NCBI GenBank assembly: GCA_009774245.1
Contig: VSNM01000026.1
Coordinates: 1 to 64,000 of the forward strand
Source of the DNA: Lachnospiraceae bacterium
Lineage (GTDB): Bacteria > Bacillota > Clostridia > Lachnospirales > Lachnospiraceae
Direction: 5' to 3'
DNA: 64,000 bases
Positions 57,349 to 64,000 of this stretch are shown here, piece after piece. Within the stretch, counting starts at the first letter, position 1. The number at the start of each line of letters is the position of its first letter. The translations under genes and the position numbers were made by a program. The notes beneath the pieces are model-generated. The model did no database searches. It was not told the DNA's origin and worked only from the letters and a program-made list of their open reading frames with translations.

Positions 57349-58683
57349 ATGGAATTTATGCTGTTAACGCAAAATTCAACTCCGATATTTAAGTACATTG
57401 TTAAGCTTCTGGGCTTAATCATGAATGGCATTTTCGAGTTTCTGAATTTGATTGGCATTCCAAATATCGGTTTATCTATTATTTTATTTACAATTGTAAT
57501 CTATTTGTTATTGATGCCGCTTACCATCAAGCAGCAGCGTTTTTCGAAGCTCTCAGCGAGGATGAATCCTGAGATTCAGGCGATACAGGCAAAGTATAAG
57601 GGAAAACAGGATAATGATTCTATGATGGCAATGAACATGGAGACGAAGGCGGTGTATGCAAAATACGGAGTGTCCCCTTCGGGAAGCTGTGTTCAGCTGC
57701 TGATCCAAATGCCTATTTTGTTCGCACTCTATCGCGTCATCTATGCGATGCCGGCCTATGTGACCAAGATTGGCGAGGCTTTTGGTGTGCTTGCGGACAA
57801 GATCATGCAGGCGCCAAACGGTGTGGAAGAAGTAAAAGCTCTGTCATCCGCCGCGTATTTTTCAAAGAATTTTGACATTGTGGGCAATACGAGAAATGCG
57901 ATCATAGATACGCTCAATAAGACATCCACATTTGATATGGCCGCTCTTTCAGAAAAATTTGGGCTTGCCGATCTGACTTACAATGGCAGTCTGATTCTCA
58001 CGAACAGTTCGGAGAAGGGCTTGATTGATACCTACAATAATTTCCTCGGGCTCAATATCGGCAACTCCCCGATGGATACGATGAAGACAGCATTTGCGGC
58101 CGGAAACTATCTGCTTCTTGCGGGTGCGATCGCGATTCCTGTTCTCGCGGCAGTTACGCAGTGGCTGAATTACAAGTTGATGCCGCAGGCGGCTACAAAC
58201 GATGATAACAAGAAGAAGCAGTCCTCCAACGATACGGCGGAGGCAATGCAGCAGTCCATGAAGATGATGAATACGTTGATGCCGATCATGTCAGCGTGGT
58301 TTTGTCTCACACTTCCCGCAGGTATGGGTTTGTACTGGGTAATCGGCGCCGTGGTGCGGAGTATCCAGCAGGTTGCGATCAACAAGCATATTGATAAGAT
58401 GGATATCGACGCGGAGATTGAGAAAAATGTAGAAAAATATAAAGAAAAATTAAAAAAGCAGGGGATTGACGCTGCAAAACTTCAGGCTGCATCCAGAATT
58501 AACACAAAGAATATCTCATCAAAGACTTCCTATCAGAATTCCTCAGCGAAACGCCCTGCAAAGACAGAGGAAGAAAAGGCAGAAGATATCAGAAAGTCTA
58601 CAGAATATTACAATAAAAACGCCAAACCGGGAAGTCTGGCAGCAAAAGCAAATATGGTAAAACAGTATAACGAAAAGAATTAG
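57349..58683 (+). CDS. yidC: Membrane protein insertase YidC/OxaA
   Basis: This encodes about 444 residues, starting at the ATG at 57349 after AGGAGG. The five-TM core is present: the hydrophobic segment IILFTIVIYLLLMPLTIKQQ, the LLIQMPILFALYRVIY segment and a C-terminal pair of helices around PAGMGLYWVIGAVVRSIQQ. It has a long extracellular loop of about 110 residues between TM helices (about 150-250) and a Lys-rich cytoplasmic tail. It inserts membrane proteins alone or with SecYEG. Confidence 0.94.
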   Translation: MEFMLLTQNSTPIFKYIVKLLGLIMNGIFEFLNLIGIPNIGLSIILFTIVIYLLLMPLTIKQQRFSKLSARMNPEIQAIQAKYKGKQDNDSMMAMNMETKAVYAKYGVSPSGSCVQLLIQMPILFALYRVIYAMPAYVTKIGEAFGVLADKIMQAPNGVEEVKALSSAAYFSKNFDIVGNTRNAIIDTLNKTSTFDMAALSEKFGLADLTYNGSLILTNSSEKGLIDTYNNFLGLNIGNSPMDTMKTAFAAGNYLLLAGAIAIPVLAAVTQWLNYKLMPQAATNDDNKKKQSSNDTAEAMQQSMKMMNTLMPIMSAWFCLTLPAGMGLYWVIGAVVRSIQQVAINKHIDKMDIDAEIEKNVEKYKEKLKKQGIDAAKLQAASRINTKNISSKTSYQNSSAKRPAKTEEEKAEDIRKSTEYYNKNAKPGSLAAKANMVKQYNEKN

Positions 58684-58709
58684 TGTATTATTTTATGGGG
58701 GAAAATGAA

Positions 58710-59585
58710 ATGGAATACATGGAGTTTAAAGGTAAAACGAAAAGCGATGCCATTACAGAGGCGTGTACACATTTTTCAATACCAAGTGACAAGCTTGATT
58801 ATGAAGTGGTTGACGAGGGGAAGGCAGGTTTCCTCGGGATGGGAGCAAGACCTGCTATTGTCAGGGCAAGAGTAAAAGAAGAAAACAATGAGGTAATCGA
58901 GCCTGTGAAGCTCTCTGAGACACCAATCATAGCAAGCGTCGCTGCTGCTGCCGCAGCGATAGTGGATATCGATGTCGAAGCGGTATCGAGAAAATTTTTG
59001 TCCGATGTGTTTGCCGCGATGGGAATTGAGGTGGAGATCTCTGCGAAATATAATGATTCCCTAAAGTCCCTAGAAGTGGATCTCAGCGGCGATGAGATGG
59101 GCGTGCTGATTGGTAAGCGGGGACAGACGCTCGATTCGCTGCAATATCTGATTTCGCTGGTTGTCAACAAGGGAACGACTGAGTATATCAGAGTGAAGGT
59201 CGACACGGAGAATTACAGACAGAGACGCAGGGAGACGCTGGAAAATCTGGCAAAGAATATTGCCTATAAGGTAAAGAGAACCAGAAGACCGGTATCCCTC
59301 GAGCCGATGAATCCCTATGAGAGAAGAATTATTCATTCCGCACTGCAGAATGATAAGTATGTGACGACGCACAGTGAAGGTGACGAGCCGTTCCGCCGTG
59401 TGGTCGTGACGCCAAAGAGGGACAGCAATTACAATGATAACAGGGGCTATAAAGGAGGCAGAGGATATAACAGGAACTATAATAAAGGCTATAGCAGGGG
59501 CAGTAAGGATTATAACCGGGACGGAAATAGAAACAATGATCGGGACAGCTCGCAAAGTAGTGTGGAAACGGTTGAACAGGAGTGA
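58710..59585 (+). CDS. jag: RNA-binding protein Jag / KhpB
   Basis: This encodes about 291 residues; I start it at 58710 (MEYMEF) after a GGGGGA site, but 58695 is possible. The order is a Jag-N domain (KTKSDAITEACTHF), a KH domain with IGKRGQTLDSLQYL, and an R3H domain (YERRIIHSALQND, VTTHSEGDEPFRRV). The last 60 residues are rich in Gly, Arg, Asn and Tyr (RGYNRNYNKGYSRG), an unusual RGG-like tail. It binds RNA with KhpA and influences cell-wall growth in other Firmicutes. Confidence 0.94.
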   Translation: MEYMEFKGKTKSDAITEACTHFSIPSDKLDYEVVDEGKAGFLGMGARPAIVRARVKEENNEVIEPVKLSETPIIASVAAAAAAIVDIDVEAVSRKFLSDVFAAMGIEVEISAKYNDSLKSLEVDLSGDEMGVLIGKRGQTLDSLQYLISLVVNKGTTEYIRVKVDTENYRQRRRETLENLAKNIAYKVKRTRRPVSLEPMNPYERRIIHSALQNDKYVTTHSEGDEPFRRVVVTPKRDSNYNDNRGYKGGRGYNRNYNKGYSRGSKDYNRDGNRNNDRDSSQSSVETVEQE

Positions 59586-59596
59586 TTGCATATAAT

Positions 59597-59628
59597 AAAA
59601 TGAACCTTGATGAATCAAGGTTCATTTT
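59597..59628 (+). terminator. Terminator between jag and mnmE
   Basis: A 15-bp perfect stem, AAAATGAACCTTGAT at 59597-59611 with ATCAAGGTTCATTTT at 59614-59628, has a GA loop, with T residues in the distal arm. Confidence 0.8.
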
Positions 59629-59668
59629 CATGTGAGGAGAATGGTTTTCAGATATAGGAGGATATCAG

Positions 59669-61048
59669 ATGAACACAGATACCATCGCGGCGATCGCAAC
59701 AGCGGTCAGTGATTCGGGAATTGGCATTATCAGGATTAGCGGTGATGATGCGATCACAGTTGCCGATCGGATATATCATTCGAAAAATAATAAAAAAAGG
59801 CTTGCCAGTGTCAAAAGTCATACAATTCACTATGGATATATTTATGATGGAGATGAGCTGGTTGACGAGGTGATGGTGGCAGTGATGTATGCACCAAACA
59901 CATATACAAGGGAAAATATTGTTGAGATTTATTGTCATGGTGGAATCCTTGTGATGAACCGTATCCTGGAAGTGGTTCTAAAAAACGGGTGCAGGCTGGC
60001 TGAACCAGGAGAGTTTACAAAAAGGGCATTCTTAAATGGAAGGATAGATCTGTCAAAGGCGGAGGCAGTCATGGATCTCATTCATTCCAAAAATGAGTTT
60101 GCCTTAAAATCCTCTGTGAAGCAGTTAAAGGGCGCGGTGTCAGACAAAGTGCGCTCTATGCGTGAGGAGATCTTGTATGAGATTGCTTTTATAGAGTCGG
60201 CGCTCGATGATCCGGAGCATATCAGCCTTGACGGATATCCTGGAAAACTGGAGGAAAAGGTGACAAGGATTCAGGGAGAATTGAAAAAGCTGATCGACAG
60301 TGCGGATAATGGCAAGATGCTCAAGGATGGCATTAATACTGTCATTGTCGGAAAGCCAAATGCCGGGAAGTCATCTTTGCTGAATCTGCTTGTCGGTGAG
60401 GAGAGGGCGATTGTCACGAGTGTCGCCGGAACGACGAGGGACGTTCTGGAAGAATCCATCAAATTGCACGGTGTTGGACTGAATATCATCGATACTGCAG
60501 GGATACGCAGTACCGATGACGAGGTTGAGAAGATCGGTGTCGAGAAGGCGAGAAAATATGCAGGGGATGCAGACCTGATCGTCTATGTGGTGGACGCGTC
60601 ATGTGCGCTTGATGAGAATGATGATGAGATCATGGAGCTGATTGCGGACAAGAAAGTGATTGTCCTTCTGAACAAGACGGATTTGGAACAGGTTGTTAAT
60701 GAGGATGAGATCTATTCAAAAATGACACAGGTGTCAGTAATTAAGACTTCCACAAAAGAAAATACAGGTATTGACGAATTTGAGCATACGGTAAAGCAGC
60801 TATTTTTCGGCGGTGAGATTGCCATAAATGATGAGATCTATATTACAAACCAGCGGCACAAGCAGGCATTGGCGGAGGCATATGAGAGTATGGAGATGGT
60901 GCTGAAAAGTCTGGCAGACCAGATGCCGGAGGATTTTTATTCGATAGATCTGATGAGCGCCTATGCATCGCTTGGCAGGATTATCGGGGAGGAAGTCGGG
61001 GAGGATCTTGTCAATGAGATCTTTTCTAAGTTCTGTATGGGGAAATAG
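59669..61048 (+). CDS. mnmE: tRNA modification GTPase MnmE
   Basis: This 459-residue protein has an N-terminal tetrahydrofolate-binding domain (IAAIATAVSDSGIGIIRISG), a G domain with GKPNAGKSSLLN, DTAGIR and NKTD, and the C-terminal FCMGK (the C-x-G-K motif). With MnmG it makes the cmnm5U modification at the tRNA wobble position. An AGGAGGAT site precedes the ATG. Its usual partner mnmG is not here; a short unrelated HxlR gene follows convergently. Confidence 0.95.
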   Translation: MNTDTIAAIATAVSDSGIGIIRISGDDAITVADRIYHSKNNKKRLASVKSHTIHYGYIYDGDELVDEVMVAVMYAPNTYTRENIVEIYCHGGILVMNRILEVVLKNGCRLAEPGEFTKRAFLNGRIDLSKAEAVMDLIHSKNEFALKSSVKQLKGAVSDKVRSMREEILYEIAFIESALDDPEHISLDGYPGKLEEKVTRIQGELKKLIDSADNGKMLKDGINTVIVGKPNAGKSSLLNLLVGEERAIVTSVAGTTRDVLEESIKLHGVGLNIIDTAGIRSTDDEVEKIGVEKARKYAGDADLIVYVVDASCALDENDDEIMELIADKKVIVLLNKTDLEQVVNEDEIYSKMTQVSVIKTSTKENTGIDEFEHTVKQLFFGGEIAINDEIYITNQRHKQALAEAYESMEMVLKSLADQMPEDFYSIDLMSAYASLGRIIGEEVGEDLVNEIFSKFCMGK

Positions 61049-61073
61049 TGTAAACATTCCCCATACTTGATTC

Positions 61074-61400
61074 CTATTGAGCAAGTTCTTTGTACATGAT
61101 CCCCCATTTTTTCATTTCATCAATAACCGGGCATAAGGATTTTCCGAGTTCACTCAGGGCATATTCCACCCTGGGCGGAACCTCAGGATAGACAGTCCTT
61201 GTGATGATTCCGTCTGCCTCCATCGAACGCAGGCTGTCAGTCAGGACTTTCTGGCTGATGCCCTCCAAATCCCGCTGAAGCTCATTGAACCGCCATGGAC
61301 GGGATATCAGGTTGCGTATGATAAGAAGCTTCCATTTATTTCCAATCATACTGACGGTAGTAGTTACAGGGCAGTTGGGTAAGTCTTCTTTTTTTCTCAT
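61074..61400 (-). CDS. HxlR-family transcriptional regulator
   Basis: This 108-residue winged-helix protein has CPVTTTVSMIGNKWKLLII with the single conserved Cys10, then RFNELQRDLEGISQKVLTDSLR and PRVEYALSELGKSL, the typical HxlR pattern. Such regulators often sense electrophiles or redox stress through that Cys. The region 61401-61802 upstream is AT-rich with TATAAT-like boxes. A site of the type they bind lies near the right end of the window (63920-63944). Confidence 0.9.
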   Translation of the reverse strand: MRKKEDLPNCPVTTTVSMIGNKWKLLIIRNLISRPWRFNELQRDLEGISQKVLTDSLRSMEADGIITRTVYPEVPPRVEYALSELGKSLCPVIDEMKKWGIMYKELAQ

Positions 61401-61802
61401 ATGTATGAATCCTCCATATTATATAATTTATACACTTAAAATTGAATGTAACACTCTAATTATAGTGCTATATATTTTTTTGATAATATGATACAATGAA
61501 TTGTATCGCGCAAGCTCATGATATATTGATTTAACGCACTCTCTCGATATTTGTAATATCAAATCTAACTTTTTCGTTCTATCTATGTAACTTTTATTTG
61601 AATAATATAATGGAAATATGACATACAGTTGTCGTGTTTTCTATGATAATATGAATAAAGAAAATTTTCTTACATGGCTGTTAACCTTTTGAGATAAAGT
61701 GGAATTGCCACAATCCAAAGCAATAAGAGAAGAATTGCGGTAAAGCATTCTTTAAATGAAGAAAAAATATGACAATGTAATGGATAGCGAGGAGGAATAT
61801 GA
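61401..61802. other. AT-rich intergenic region between HxlR and DUF3795 genes
   Basis: This 402-bp divergent region is very AT-rich, with several TATAAT-like boxes (for example around 61430 on the minus strand). I see no RNA gene, repeat or open frame that I can support. Confidence 0.4.
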
Positions 61803-62441
61803 ATGGAATCAAAATGTGGCATTTTGTGTAGTAAATGTAATTGGAAAAAAACAGAAAAATGTAAGGGGTGTGCTAATATTGATAATCCTTTTTGGGGAGT
61901 TTGTCCTGTAAAAAGTTGCTGTGAAGGAAAAAAGTTGAAGCATTGTGGAGAATGTAATGAGTTTCCATGTACACAATTAAATGATTTTGCTTATGATGAA
62001 AAAGAAGGAGACTGCGGAGTCCGACTTGATCAGTGCAAAATCTGGTCTGCATTAACACAGACGCGATATGTTTGGATTGACGATTTTCTTATGGAAAAAT
62101 CCGGTGTGACAAAACTACCGCCACAGTGGAACTGGATTCGTTATGCAGTAGGCGGAAAAATGTTTGCAGCAGTATGTCTTGGCAAAGAAAACAGACCATA
62201 TTATATAACTTTAAAATTAGAGCCATCAGAGGGGAGTTTTTTGCGACAGCAGTATGAAGATATCATACCAGGATATTACATGAATAAGCAACACTGGAAT
62301 TCAATCAAACCCAATGGCGCAGTTGAAGATGATTTGCTAAAAGATTTGCTAGAAAAATCGTATAATCTAGTGCTTGGAAGTTTCAGTAAAAAGAAACAAA
62401 AAGAGATTTTAAAAAGTGGTGATGAAATAAATGGAATTTGA
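61803..62441 (+). CDS. DUF3795 Cys-rich domain fused to MmcQ/YjbR-like domain
   Basis: This 212-residue protein has a Cys-rich N-terminus (about 1-80: CGILCSKCNW, CKGCAN, CPVKSCCEGK, CGECNEFPC) of DUF3795 type. The C-terminal half (about 100-200) resembles the MmcQ/YjbR fold: MFAAVCLGKENRPYYITLKLEP and GYYMNKQHWNSIKP. Cysteines are spaced for zinc or another metal. The start at 61803 follows GAGGAGG. The biochemical role is unknown. A GyrI-like remnant overlaps its end. Confidence 0.75.
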   Translation: MESKCGILCSKCNWKKTEKCKGCANIDNPFWGVCPVKSCCEGKKLKHCGECNEFPCTQLNDFAYDEKEGDCGVRLDQCKIWSALTQTRYVWIDDFLMEKSGVTKLPPQWNWIRYAVGGKMFAAVCLGKENRPYYITLKLEPSEGSFLRQQYEDIIPGYYMNKQHWNSIKPNGAVEDDLLKDLLEKSYNLVLGSFSKKKQKEILKSGDEINGI

Positions 62442-62508
62442 TTTTAAGAAAGATTATAAAGAGTTTTATTTACCAAAAAGATTGATTGCACCAGTGCAGA
62501 ATTTCTGA
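62431..62508 (+). pseudogene. GyrI-like domain protein, N-terminal remnant
   Basis: A 25-codon frame beginning MEFDFKKDYKEFYLPKR matches the start of GyrI-like small-molecule-binding proteins, then stops after LIAPVQNF. The ATG lies inside the end of the upstream gene, an arrangement expected for the intact pair. The rest of the gene is missing. Confidence 0.6.
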
Positions 62509-62760
62509 GTATAGAGGATGGCACAAGGGAAACAATAAGGGAAAGCTCACTTGAGATAAATCCAGTATTTTCAAGGGTTTGCGGAGAATTTAATAACAAA
62601 ATATAACAGAAGCATGAAGCGTATCCGGAGTAAAATAGGCAGAAACCTGGAGTCAGAGCTTCCCGTAATCCTCTCTGTCTTAAAAGTATTATATGATAAC
62701 GACATGCTAAATGCAATTGACGAACTTTCCAAATAATAGCGCTGAAAAAGGCACTTTTTC
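62509..62760 (+). pseudogene. Unidentified gene fragments
   Basis: Short open segments separated by stops occupy this stretch. One reads SELPVILSVLKVLYDNDMLNAIDELSK before TAA at about 62736, and an earlier one reads SLEINPVFSRVCGEFN. They look like pieces of one or more deleted genes; I cannot name the family. Confidence 0.4.
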
Positions 62761-62796
62761 ATTCATGCGTTTATTCTGCAAAATTTTTCATTTTTA

Positions 62797-62825
62797 TTGA
62801 CATATTTCCCGCAAAAACGTATAAT
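62797..62825 (+). promoter_or_regulatory. Perfect sigma-A promoter of the type III antitoxin RNA
   Basis: TTGACA at 62797-62802, a 17-bp spacer and TATAAT at 62820-62825 match the consensus exactly. The start site would be near 62832, just before the tandem repeats, as expected for a highly transcribed antitoxin RNA. Confidence 0.88.
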
Positions 62826-62850
62826 AATATCAGAGATGGGAAACCATCGT

Positions 62851-62965
62851 CAAGAGAGTTCCTGCCAGATAGTGGAAAATTTTATATTCAGGAGAGTTCC
62901 TGCCAGATAGTGGAAAACTTTATTAATCAGGAGATTCCCTGCCAGACAGTGGGAAACTTTAAAAT
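62851..62965 (+). ncRNA. Type III toxin-antitoxin RNA antitoxin (ToxI-like), three tandem repeats
   Basis: Three contiguous repeats of 38, 39 and 38 nt begin at 62851, 62889 and 62928. Each contains the block AGAGAGTTCCTGCCAGATAG (third copy AGATTCCCTGCCAGACAG), then a GTGGAAAA/GGGAAAC segment and an AU-rich end. They lie between a consensus promoter and a terminator, immediately upstream of a ToxN-family frame. That arrangement defines type III toxin-antitoxin loci, in which the toxin cuts the precursor into repeat-length pseudoknots that inhibit it. Confidence 0.85.
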
Positions 62966-62966
62966 C

Positions 62967-62996
62967 AAAGGGTGATCGTCATGATTGCCCTTTTCT
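62967..62996 (+). terminator. Attenuating terminator between antitoxin RNA and toxin
   Basis: AAAGGG at about 62967-62972 pairs with CCCTTT at about 62988-62993 with a partly paired loop (GATCGTCATGATT), followed by TTCTCT. In ToxIN-type loci such a terminator keeps antitoxin RNA in excess over toxin mRNA. Confidence 0.75.
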
Positions 62997-63011
62997 CTGT
63001 AGGGGATATCA

Positions 63012-63561
63012 ATGAACGAATTGAAATTATATGAAGTATCCGAGGAATACATCTCGTATATCAGCACCGTTGAAAAAAATGTTTTCTTCAAAAGAAAATG
63101 ACAGAAACCATACCCGGAAGTATCTGGGCATTGTGTACAGCATTAACGAGTATAACTATTACATTCCCCTTTCCTCCCCAAAAAATTCCGATTACCGATT
63201 GGAAAACGGAGTGCAGAAAATCCGTGGGAGCATTATCCCTATTATCCGTATCACATCCCAATCCTCATCTGGAGAACTGGAATTAAAGGGAACCTTGAAA
63301 CTGAGCAATATGATTCCTGTTCCTGTGTCGGAATTAACTCTGTATGATATGGAGCATGAACAAGATTCATTTTATAAGGATCTCATACATAAGGAAATGT
63401 CTTTTATCCGTAAAAATAAAAACAAGATTATCCAGAATGCAAAAATTTTATATAAACAAAAAAAGGAAAACAATCCTACCATTGGATATCTCAAAAGCAC
63501 AGTTAATTTTGCATTGCTCGAGCAGATGCATGATAAATTTATTGAAAAGAAAATTAATTAG
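63012..63561 (+). pseudogene. ToxN/AbiQ-family endoribonuclease toxin with apparent frameshift
   Basis: From ATG 63012 (after AGGGGAT) the first 30 codons (MNELKLYEVSEEYISYIST) match the start of ToxN/AbiQ toxins and then hit TGA at about 63102. The rest lies in the next frame: RKYLGIVYSINEYNYYIPLSSPK, then SNMIPVPVSELTLYDM, YKDLIHKEMSFIRKNKNKI and STVNFALLEQMHDKF, all ToxN signatures. One extra base between 63073 and 63092, where a run of seven A lies, explains it. It is either a real inactivation, a sequencing error, or slippage. Confidence 0.82.
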
Positions 63562-63604
63562 CAAAAAAGTCGGATGCCACAAGATGGTTTTCCGGCTTTT
63601 TTAT

Positions 63605-63692
63605 GCACACGGACGCGGAAAGGAAATATGCCGCTAAGGCGGCCCGCGTCCGGCGCGCGAGTAGGGGAAGATGGCTCTTCCCTACTCGATTT
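63605..63692 (+). repeat. Structured repeat F (two-stem element), sibling of E
   Basis: Stem 1 (CGGACGCGG at 63610-63618 with CCGCGTCCG at 63644-63652) encloses the conserved AGGAAATATGCCGCTAAGG block with a GCCGC-TAAG-GCGGC hairpin. Stem 2 is CGAGTAGGG at 63658-63666 with CCCTACTCG at 63680-63688. Stem 1 differs from copy E but pairs fully. It lies 43 nt after the toxin stop and may serve as its terminator. Confidence 0.72.
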
Positions 63693-63739
63693 AGTGATGT
63701 TCTCCGCTTTCTATATGCGCAGCAAAAACTCCATGTTTA

Positions 63740-63909
63740 GGAACTGTGAATAAATAACTTATCAATAGTGCGCAGGATTTTTCTTCGAGAGTGCCGCTCA
63801 AAAATCAGGCGCATAGTGGGCTATGTAACTGATTTTTGAGTAATTGCTTTAGCAATTTGATATCGGAGAAAAAGACAAGTAATATGAAAAGTTATTTTTG
63901 CACAGTTTC
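63740..63909. mobile_element. MITE-like element D (170 bp), same family as element C
   Basis: Ends GGAACTGTGAATAAATAACT... (63740-63767) and its partner at 63882-63909 are inverted repeats over about 28 bp with six or seven mismatches. Inside are a 12-bp perfect stem (CTCAAAAATCAG / CTGATTTTTGAG) and a CATAG-TGGG-CTATG hairpin. The core GCGCAGG.TTTTTCTTCGAGAGTGC and AGAAAAAGACAAG is shared with element C at 45441. No coding capacity. Confidence 0.78.
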
Positions 63910-63919
63910 TTACCCAATC

Positions 63920-63986
63920 GTTACTAAAAAGTAACTTAGGTTACCCAAAAGTGTGTACTTGTGAAATATCCGTCAGTCGGTATAAT
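63920..63986 (+). promoter_or_regulatory. Promoter with overlapping palindromes (HxlR/YodB-type operator) for an off-window gene
   Basis: GTTACTAAAAAGTAAC at 63920-63935 and GTAACTTAGGTTAC at 63931-63944 are two overlapping palindromes. A promoter TTGTGA (63959-63964), 16 bp, TATAAT (63981-63986) follows, reading out of the window. The TACTxxxxAGTA core is like that recognised by HxlR-family regulators such as YodB. An HxlR gene is present at 61074-61400. Confidence 0.6.
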
Positions 63987-64000
63987 GGATATTACAGAAG

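Noticed and set aside
61037..61066. Terminator after mnmE
   Set aside because: GTATGGGGAA and TTCCCCATAC can pair, but the stem includes the end of the coding region and lacks a T-run, so I do not list it as a terminator.
62851..62965. CRISPR array
   Set aside because: The three repeats are directly contiguous with no unique spacers between them and are followed by a terminator and toxin frame, so type III antitoxin repeats fit better.

Overview
This window is the replication-origin region of a low-to-moderate GC Clostridia chromosome, most likely Lachnospiraceae. The evidence is the canonical order gyrA-gyrB-recF-yaaA-dnaN-dnaA on the minus strand, a DnaA-box-rich origin at about 55.4-55.9 kb, then rpmH-rnpA-yidD-yidC-jag-mnmE on the plus strand. 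Both arms are transcribed away from the origin. The assignment rests on gene order and protein character; no database search was possible.

Left edge (1-3.1 kb): a partial PD-(D/E)XK-like gene, a DUF4375-like gene, and a zinc-ribbon gene followed by a GAD/Tdi1-type immunity-like gene. From 3.2 to 8.0 kb lies an antimicrobial-peptide immunity locus of CprABC-CprK/CprR type: a small membrane protein, two permeases and an ATPase on the minus strand, and a divergent response regulator and histidine kinase. An 11-bp tandem direct repeat lies in the divergent intergenic region.

From 8.06 to 40.3 kb is the most interesting part: a minus-strand block centred on three paralogous transmembrane Ser/Thr kinases. 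Each has an N-terminal zinc ribbon, a near-identical kinase domain and a different extracellular region, two of them ending in YARHG. Around them sit two PP2C phosphatases, four FHA proteins (one fused to VWA, one to a polytopic membrane domain), a membrane-anchored metallophosphoesterase, a secreted propeller-like protein, a Sel1/SGNH protein, an Ami-type amidase lipoprotein and a NagZ-type GH3 enzyme. Further on are an ABC exporter, a cardiolipin synthase, a zinc-ribbon/2-TM/dynamin-like GTPase module, and TPR plus wall-binding-repeat proteins. A plus-strand CheC-CheY pair interrupts the block. I infer a phosphothreonine signalling system that senses or remodels the envelope. Its distal end (36.9-40.3 kb) is damaged: two paralogues carry in-frame TGA codons, and a third junction fuses a truncated YARHG protein to a TPR protein.

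From 40.4 to 46.4 kb is a degraded accessory segment with small regulators, a DUF4869/ATPase remnant, a retropepsin-like remnant, an intact AAA/PD-(D/E)XK protein and two abutting terminal-inverted-repeat elements. The housekeeping origin cluster follows (46.7-61.0 kb).

Right edge (61.07-64 kb): an HxlR regulator, a DUF3795/YjbR-like protein, gene remnants, and a type III toxin-antitoxin locus. That locus has a perfect sigma-A promoter, three tandem 38-39 nt repeats, an attenuating terminator and a frameshifted ToxN/AbiQ-family toxin. Small non-coding repeats are scattered through the window and fall into at least three families (28.2/55.9 kb, 45.4/63.7 kb, 56.5/63.6 kb) whose members keep a fold while stem sequences differ.
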